A stretch of 5,440 nt of DNA from Deltaproteobacteria bacterium (GTDB lineage: Bacteria > Myxococcota > Polyangia > Haliangiales > Haliangiaceae), in NCBI GenBank assembly GCA_018262455.1, contig JAGSPR010000434.1:1-5440 (forward strand). Reading direction: 5' to 3'. Positions 1-5,440 of this stretch are shown here, in pieces. The translations under genes were made by a program, and so were the position numbers. Within the stretch, counting starts at the first letter, position 1. Each line of letters begins with the position of its first letter. Below the pieces are notes generated by a model. It saw only the letters and a list, made by a program, of their open reading frames with translations, had not been told where the DNA came from and ran no database searches.

Positions 1-1259
<1,259 letters not shown>

Positions 1260-1261
1260 CC

Positions 1262-1276
1262 GCGAACGAAGTTCGC
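1262..1276 (+). terminator. Small hairpin just after the kinase stop, possible weak terminator
   Basis: GCGAAC (1262-1267) and GTTCGC (1271-1276) form a perfect 6-bp stem with a GAA loop, two bases after the kinase TAG. It is followed by CTCCCCC rather than a T-run, so intrinsic termination is uncertain. The position favours a 3'-end structure; nothing else supports it. Confidence 0.3.
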
Positions 1277-1369
1277 TCCCCCGCTCCGAACCGCGTCGGG
1301 GAATGCCTGCGGCGCGGACTCCGAGCAGACCGCGCACCCCGCGCGCTGAGGCGGCGGGTCGGCCTTCGT

Positions 1370-1381
1370 CTCGCGGGTGAC
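1370..1381 (+). repeat. Inverted repeat arm, partner at 1691-1702
   Basis: CTCGCGGGTGAC here is the exact reverse complement of GTCACCCGCGAG at 1691-1702. The two arms are about 310 bases apart, too far for a simple transcript hairpin, and enclose the first 35-bp repeat copy. Confidence 0.5.
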
Positions 1382-1474
1382 AGCGGAGGGCCGCAACGTG
1401 CAGCGCCCGCCGACGCAACACTCAACTACCTGTGCCATGCAGCGGACGGCCGTGGAAGCTACCGCTCGCCGTAA

Positions 1475-1509
1475 GGCCGCCCGCCGCCTGGCGCGCGCGG
1501 TGACGCCGC
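1475..1509 (+). repeat. 35-bp direct repeat, copy 1
   Basis: This stretch begins GGCCGCCCGCCGCC and ends GGTGACGCCGC. It is identical over all 35 bases to 1816-1850, and flanking bases differ at once on both sides. Copy starts are 341 bases apart. It contains the 11-mer GCCGCCTGGCG (1483-1493), which is also present in inverted form at 1757-1767. Confidence 0.8.
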
Positions 1510-1623
1510 TCATGACAACCGTGTCGACGCGTGCTGGAGCACCCTCGACGCGATCGCGCCGGCGCCCTTGTCAGCTGATCTGAAAGAGCCGCCGCGCGGC
1601 ACGAGCAGCCAGCGAGCGCGCAA

Positions 1624-1635
1624 GCGACGAACCAC
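1624..1635 (+). repeat. Inverted repeat arm, partner at 1727-1738
   Basis: GCGACGAACCAC is the exact reverse complement of GTGGTTCGTCGC at 1727-1738. Both arms adjoin a C-run or G-run (1638-1643 and 1718-1723), so complementarity continues imperfectly inward. Outward, GAGCA-type sequence near 1605 matches the complement near 1757 with gaps. The arms enclose about 90 bases and could fold as a long imperfect hairpin in RNA or mark the ends of a decayed element. Confidence 0.55.
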
Positions 1636-1756
1636 CGCCCCCCGAGCGAGTTCCGCAGCGGGCACGTCGGCGGTTCGCTCCGCACCAACGGTCACCCGCG
1701 AGGACTTGTCTGAGCGCGGGGGGCGCGTGGTTCGTCGCGAAGCGCCCGCGGTTGCT

Positions 1757-1775
1757 CGCCAGGCGGCCCGAGCCG
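1757..1775 (-). repeat. Partial inverted copy of the 35-bp repeat
   Basis: CGCCAGGCGGC (1757-1767) is the reverse complement of an 11-mer inside both 35-bp copies (1483-1493 and 1824-1834). The next eight bases (1768-1775) are complementary to 1810-1817, beside copy 2, after a six-base gap. With copy 2 it can form a broken stem-loop across about 1757-1834. Confidence 0.5.
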
Positions 1776-1815
1776 TTTGTTCGACCGACTCCTTCGCCGT
1801 GCGGTGATTCGGCTC

Positions 1816-1850
1816 GGCCGCCCGCCGCCTGGCGCGCGCGGTGACGCCGC
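1816..1850 (+). repeat. 35-bp direct repeat, copy 2
   Basis: This is a perfect match to 1475-1509. It ends 22 bases beyond the 3' end of the minus-strand membrane-protein gene (stop at 1873-1875), so it could lie in that transcript's 3' region. Confidence 0.8.
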
Positions 1851-1872
1851 GCAGGGCCACGCGGAGCCGTCG

Positions 1873-2229
1873 CTACGACTTGGCTTCGGGCTTGGCGAGC
1901 GCGAGCGCCGAGCCGACCACGCCGACCACGAGCAGGATCAACCCGGCCTTGCCCTTGCCGTCGTAGTCCGCGATCTTGGGCAGCGCCTCCCAGATCCGCG
2001 TGCGCACGGCGGCCACGCCGAAGCCGGCGAGCGCGATGCCGGCCTGCCACGCCTGGAACGGCGGCTTCATGGTCCCCATGAGGCCCATCAGCGTCGGCAG
2101 CGCGAACGCGGCGAGCATGATGAGCGTGTTGAGCTTGTCGGCCTCGAACTGGGCGCCGAGGCCCTCGGTCACCATGAGGACGAGCAACGCGGCGCCGCAC
2201 AGCATGATCAGGATCTTGAGATTCTTCAC
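1873..2229 (-). CDS. Small four-helix membrane protein of unknown function
   Basis: This encodes a 118-residue protein read from GTG at 2227-2229, chosen because GAGGGGGG (2233-2240) lies three bases upstream and because the first membrane helix follows directly. An ATG at 2260-2262 would add 11 charged residues and has no such site. Hydrophobic segments fall at about residues 6-21, 33-52, 61-75 and 96-112. Short polar linkers separate them, with K55-P-P-F before segment 3 and a charged loop around D88-K94. No signal-peptidase site or catalytic motif is visible. The C-terminus is short and lysine-rich. It probably sits in the inner membrane with both ends on the same side. It is divergent from the TGA-containing gene at 2311, with 81 bases between the two starts. 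I do not recognise the family; coding is supported by sensible hydrophobic periodicity and GC-rich third positions. Confidence 0.78.
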   Translation of the reverse strand: MKNLKILIMLCGAALLVLMVTEGLGAQFEADKLNTLIMLAAFALPTLMGLMGTMKPPFQAWQAGIALAGFGVAAVRTRIWEALPKIADYDGKGKAGLILLVVGVVGSALALAKPEAKS

Positions 2230-2232
2230 GGT

Positions 2233-2240
2233 CCCCCCTC
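2233..2240 (-). promoter_or_regulatory. Shine-Dalgarno-like site deciding a GTG start
   Basis: On the minus strand GAGGGGGG ends three bases before GTG at 2229. It is the only purine-rich block near the start of the membrane-protein gene and favours GTG over the ATG at 2262. Confidence 0.5.
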
Positions 2241-2272
2241 GGTCAGATTCGCGACGGTACACCGAATGTTTG

Positions 2273-2303
2273 TTGACCAGGTCGCGATCGGCTTTGCTAG
2301 CCT
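2273..2303 (+). promoter_or_regulatory. Probable promoter of the TGA-containing gene
   Basis: TTGACC (2273-2278) matches the sigma-70 -35 consensus at five of six positions. A -10-like GCTAGC (2296-2301) follows at 17 bases, or TAGCCT (2298-2303) at 19 bases. The start of transcription would fall at or within a few bases of the ATG at 2311, so the message may be leaderless or nearly so. The G-run at 2304-2309 is only one base from the ATG and is poorly placed as a ribosome site. Confidence 0.45.
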
Positions 2304-2310
2304 GGGGGGC

Positions 2311-2691
2311 ATGGAGTCCCTGACAGCCGCCGTCGCCGCGGGTCTACTCGACGGCAAGCCGCTCATCCCCGCGATGGCGGGCTCGATCCCCGAGATGAAG
2401 ACGCTGCGCGATCGCTGCCTCGACGCCGGGATCCCCGCGATCGTCGGGTGTCCGCCCGGTTCCGGGAAGGGTTGAGGGACCAAGACCCACCTCCTGGTCC
2501 AGGAGGACGATCTTCCCAAGCTCGGCGCGCTGGTCCGCGGTGACTGGAGCGATCACCTCGCGCGCGAGGGGCTCGCGCCCGTCGCGCTCGAGATGACAGG
2601 CGACGAGCTGCCCTGCCCCGCGTGCGGCACTGCCGCGCCGCTCGTCGAGGGCGCGTGCTCCGACTGCGGCCTCCATCTCGAGGCCGGCTAG
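2311..2691 (+). CDS. Candidate selenoprotein with C-terminal zinc ribbon (in-frame TGA at codon 55)
   Basis: Read from ATG 2311 to TAG 2689-2691, this is a 126-residue protein if TGA 2473-2475 is decoded as selenocysteine. Before the TGA: residues 14-50 resemble an exposed alpha/beta segment with IPEMKTLRDRCLDAGIPAIVG and C47. Around the TGA the sequence is GSGKG-U-GTKTHLLVQEDD. After it: a helix (about 68-86), then C102-PA-C105-G and C116-SD-C119-G, a four-cysteine zinc ribbon, and a short tail. Codons ending in G or C are 47 of 54 before the TGA and 64 of 71 after it, so both sides look equally coding. No frameshift or other stop interrupts the frame. A SECIS-like hairpin follows the TGA. 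An in-frame ATG at 2266 would overlap the promoter and lacks a ribosome site. Alternatives are a Cys-codon nonsense mutation (pseudogene), a sequencing error, or a genuine 54-residue product. I do not recognise a function; the layout suggests a small redox or metal-binding protein. Confidence 0.7.
2476..2517 (+). promoter_or_regulatory. SECIS-like stem-loop directly after the in-frame TGA
   Basis: CCTCCTG (2490-2496) pairs perfectly with CAGGAGG (2500-2506) around a GTC loop. The apex therefore reads GGUC, as in the E. coli fdhF SECIS, where G23 and U24 (counting U of UGA as 1) contact SelB. Here the equivalent G and U are at 25 and 26. The structure can extend outward: AAGA 2482-2485 with TCTT 2511-2514, and GGG 2476-2478 with CCC 2515-2517. 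Between these lies a four-by-four internal loop where fdhF has its bulged U17; there is no U in this loop. A rival fold pairs GGACCA (2477-2482) with TGGTCC (2495-2500). All of this stem lies inside coding sequence, as bacterial SECIS elements do. Confidence 0.6.
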
Positions 2692-2692
2692 C

Positions 2693-3262
2693 TCAGGCGG
2701 GCTCGGCGTCGAGCGCGTAGTACAGCGTGCTGGACCACTGGCCGAGCCCGAGGTCCGCGGTCGTCCAGTCCTTCTTGATCGCGGCAAGCCACTTCGGCGC
2801 CTTCACGAACAGCTGCGCCGGCGGCCTGCCGAGGGCCTCGTCGACCTGGGCGACGAGCGCGGGGATCTGCTTCTCGACGACCTTGGCGCATTGCTCCTCG
2901 TCGGGCTTGGCGCTGAACGCGAAGATCTCGACGGGCTCGAGCAGCAGGAACCTGCCCTTCGCCTTGTCGTCGGCCAGGAACTGCTCGGCTGCGCGGACGT
3001 CGCTGGCGAACTCCGCCGGCAGGGCCTGCGAGGCTTCGAGCGCGTGGAGAAATGCCAGGAACCGGGTCACGCCAGGCTCGTAGTCGGCCACGATCGCGAC
3101 CTTGTGAGCCGAGAGCAAGGACGCGTAGCGGCGTGGCTTGCCCGACATCATGAGCAGGTGAGAGATCGGGATGGACCCGCTCCACTCGTGCAGCCCGCGG
3201 GGCCGCAGGGGCATGCCCGCTTCGAACCGATCGAAGGCGTAGAGGTGCGATCGATTCGCCAT
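2693..3262 (-). CDS. MANRSxLY-type hypothetical protein (possibly DUF7822-like)
   Basis: This 189-residue protein is soluble-looking and begins MANRSHLYAFD. A tryptophan-containing segment follows (HEWSGSIPISHLLMMSG, about residues 25-41) with PRRYASLL after it. A middle helical region spans about 60-140, and the C-terminal WTTADLGLGQWSSTLYYAL reads like a final strand and helix. No signal peptide, membrane helix or catalytic motif is visible. From memory, a group of bacterial proteins of unknown function starts with MANRSYLY and carries an EW...P/S motif; I link this one to it without being able to check. The ATG at 3262 is the natural start because the conserved-looking N-terminus begins there. 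It has no Shine-Dalgarno, but a TAGACT hexamer lies six bases upstream. Its TGA (2693-2695) is one base from the stop of the zinc-ribbon gene on the other strand, so the two genes converge with no room for a separate terminator. Confidence 0.85.
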   Translation of the reverse strand: MANRSHLYAFDRFEAGMPLRPRGLHEWSGSIPISHLLMMSGKPRRYASLLSAHKVAIVADYEPGVTRFLAFLHALEASQALPAEFASDVRAAEQFLADDKAKGRFLLLEPVEIFAFSAKPDEEQCAKVVEKQIPALVAQVDEALGRPPAQLFVKAPKWLAAIKKDWTTADLGLGQWSSTLYYALDAEPA

Positions 3263-3268
3263 GCCGAC

Positions 3269-3274
3269 AGTCTA
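3269..3274 (-). promoter_or_regulatory. Possible -10 element of the MANRSxLY gene
   Basis: On the minus strand TAGACT is preceded by TTG and followed by six bases and then the ATG. This spacing would put the transcript start at the ATG. I found no convincing -35 at 16-18 bases. The support is mainly the same arrangement at two other genes here. Confidence 0.35.
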
Positions 3275-3345
3275 CAACGCGCCGCGTGCGAGCCCCGTCC
3301 GCTCAGGTCGCTTCGGAGAGGGTTTCGCCGATCGCAAGGCCTGGG

Positions 3346-3375
3346 GGCTCGATTGGCGCCGGCTCGATTGGCGCC
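3346..3375. repeat. Two tandem 15-bp repeats upstream of prfC
   Basis: GGCTCGATTGGCGCC occurs twice in a row with no mismatch, followed by diverged GGCTCGG-containing relatives to about 3409. The 15-base period keeps reading frames. On the minus strand one frame gives repeated EPAPI, ending at TGA 3303-3305, but it has no start codon and so is not called as a gene. Confidence 0.75.
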
Positions 3376-3456
3376 GGCTCGGTCGGCCCGGGCGGTGCCG
3401 GCTCGGCCGGCTGCTGGCAGGGAGCCTCGGCGGCCCCCGCGATCGCGGCACCACGA

Positions 3457-3486
3457 CCTGCGGTGGCGCAACCCGCGGTGGCGCGA
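3457..3486. repeat. Second 15-bp tandem pair upstream of prfC
   Basis: CCTGCGGTGGCGCAA and CCCGCGGTGGCGCGA adjoin, with 13 of 15 bases identical. The period equals that of the 3346-3375 pair but the sequence differs. It lies 26 bases before the prfC -35 element. Confidence 0.6.
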
Positions 3487-3511
3487 CCACCGGATCGCCG
3501 TCCCCTGGCAG

Positions 3512-3540
3512 TTGCCAGCGTCGATTCTGGCCCGTAGGTT
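3512..3540 (+). promoter_or_regulatory. prfC promoter, probably giving a leaderless mRNA
   Basis: TTGCCA (3512-3517) and TAGGTT (3535-3540) are separated by exactly 17 bases, a good sigma-70-type arrangement. The ATG of prfC follows eight bases after the -10, where transcription would start. The interval ACGCCGTC has no ribosome-binding purine tract, which fits leaderless translation. Confidence 0.6.
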
Positions 3541-3548
3541 ACGCCGTC

Positions 3549-5180
<1,632 letters not shown>

Positions 5181-5243
5181 CGAGCCTGTCCCTGAGAGTA
5201 GGCGACGCGGGAGCCGTGGTCGTCCTCGCTATTGTAGTCGTGG

Positions 5244-5277
<34 letters not shown>

Positions 5278-5352
5278 TTTCACGGCGACGTTGACTTGAG
5301 CGGACAGCGTCGACGTGGACCCTCGCCTATCTTCCCGCTTGGGTGCAAGCAC

Positions 5353-5440
5353 GGACATAGGTAACGGATCAGTAAAGGGACATGGGTTACACCTCGTTTT
5401 CGGTGTGTTCCTTTGAAATCGGGATGATGGACAGTTTGCG
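5353..5440 (+). mobile_element. Probable left end of an IS21/IS481-type insertion sequence, cut by the window edge
   Basis: GGACATAGGTAAC (5353-5365) and GGACATGGGTTAC (5378-5390) match at 11 of 13 positions with a 25-base period. Repeated motifs of this kind near the ends are a known trait of IS21-like elements, and the GTTACCTATGTCC form is familiar to me from IS481/IS21 ends. Sequence beyond is clearly less GC-rich than the rest of the window. A frame opens at ATG 5382, or more plausibly at ATGATG 5424-5429 after a GGG (MMDSLR...), and runs off the edge. It could be the transposase start, but only a few codons are visible. The outer boundary is not fixed and no target duplication can be seen. 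Confidence 0.5.

Larger units (their letters stand above)
1260..1872. other. Repeat-rich intergenic stretch with no convincing gene
   Basis: This 613-base gap has open frames on both strands, but their translations are arginine- and alanine-rich strings with no recognisable motif, as expected by chance at this GC content. It holds two perfect 35-bp direct repeats (1475-1509, 1816-1850) and a partial inverted relative (1757-1775). It also holds a 12-bp inverted pair at 1624-1635 and 1727-1738, whose similarity extends imperfectly outward to about 1605 and 1757. A second 12-bp inverted pair lies at 1370-1381 and 1691-1702. I see no tRNA, rRNA or CRISPR pattern. The density of related repeats suggests a dispersed intergenic repeat family or a decayed small mobile element. 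Confidence 0.6.

Noticed and set aside
1260..1872. CRISPR array in the repeat-rich spacer
   Set aside because: There are only two full repeat copies, 341 bases apart, without regular spacers, and no cas genes nearby.
1571..2200. Minus-strand frame of 209 codons across the membrane-protein gene and spacer
   Set aside because: Basic low-complexity translation; the overlapping frame ending at 1873 gives coherent membrane helices and has a ribosome site.
2266..2310. Alternative start ATG at 2266 for the TGA-containing gene
   Set aside because: It would place the -35 and -10 elements inside the coding region and has no ribosome site; the added residues look like non-coding translation.
2311..2475. 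A complete 54-residue protein ending at the TGA
   Set aside because: The frame after the TGA keeps the same codon bias for 71 codons and encodes a full zinc ribbon, so termination there would leave the ribbon unexplained. A pseudogene remains possible.
2344..2787. Minus-strand frame opposite the TGA-containing gene, as an alternative explanation of the coding bias
   Set aside because: It spans two genes on opposite strands and contains no domain, whereas the plus frame yields an intact zinc ribbon.
3261..3548. Upstream extension of the prfC frame to an ATG at 3261
   Set aside because: The extra 96 residues are Arg/Gly-rich translations of tandem repeats, they cover the prfC promoter, and RF3 of normal length starts at 3549. 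The ATG at 3261 also overlaps the start codon of the minus-strand gene.
5286..5316. Possible prfC terminator (8-bp stem with one G-U pair, 5288-5295 with 5309-5316)
   Set aside because: The 13-base loop and the lack of a T-run make intrinsic termination unlikely; it is partly built from the hexamer unit.

Overview
The window is high-GC DNA with strongly GC-biased third codon positions. It carries a Hanks-type (eukaryote-like) Ser/Thr kinase, small lineage-type hypothetical proteins, repeat-bearing spacers and a bacterial release factor 3. This mix fits a myxobacterium or a related high-GC member of the former Deltaproteobacteria; that placement is inferred from style, not from a marker gene.

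Layout, left to right. (1) 1-1259, + strand: the 3' part of a Ser/Thr kinase gene that begins before the window. It has the catalytic-loop residues, a DFN in place of DFG, and an insertion of about 70 residues between the APE-like motif and subdomain IX. (2) 1260-1872: a 613-base stretch with no convincing gene but many repeats, including two perfect 35-bp direct copies and several inverted repeats. (3) 1873-2229, - strand: a 118-residue protein with four predicted membrane segments, no known function. (4) 2311-2691, + strand: a 126-codon gene with an in-frame TGA at codon 55. The frame continues beyond it with the same codon bias into a four-cysteine zinc ribbon. A bacterial SECIS-like hairpin with GGUC at its apex sits 14 nt after the TGA, so the best reading is a candidate selenoprotein of an undescribed family. 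(5) 2693-3262, - strand: a 189-residue MANRSxLY-type hypothetical protein, tail to tail with the previous gene. (6) 3263-3548: a spacer with two sets of 15-bp tandem repeats and a good promoter. (7) 3549-5180, + strand: prfC, peptide chain release factor 3, complete. (8) 5181-5440: a GGCGAC hexamer tract, then an AT-richer end with a duplicated GGACATRGGTWAC motif that resembles the end of an IS21/IS481-type insertion sequence running off the window.

The genes do not form an obvious pathway or a single operon; strands alternate and most have their own upstream signals. Three genes (2311, 3262 on the minus strand, and prfC) have a TAGNNT hexamer 6-8 nt before the ATG. Two of these lack any Shine-Dalgarno sequence, which suggests leaderless transcripts. 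The strongest lead is the TGA-containing gene with its hairpin. It predicts that the source genome encodes selA, selB, selC and selD, none of which can be checked here.
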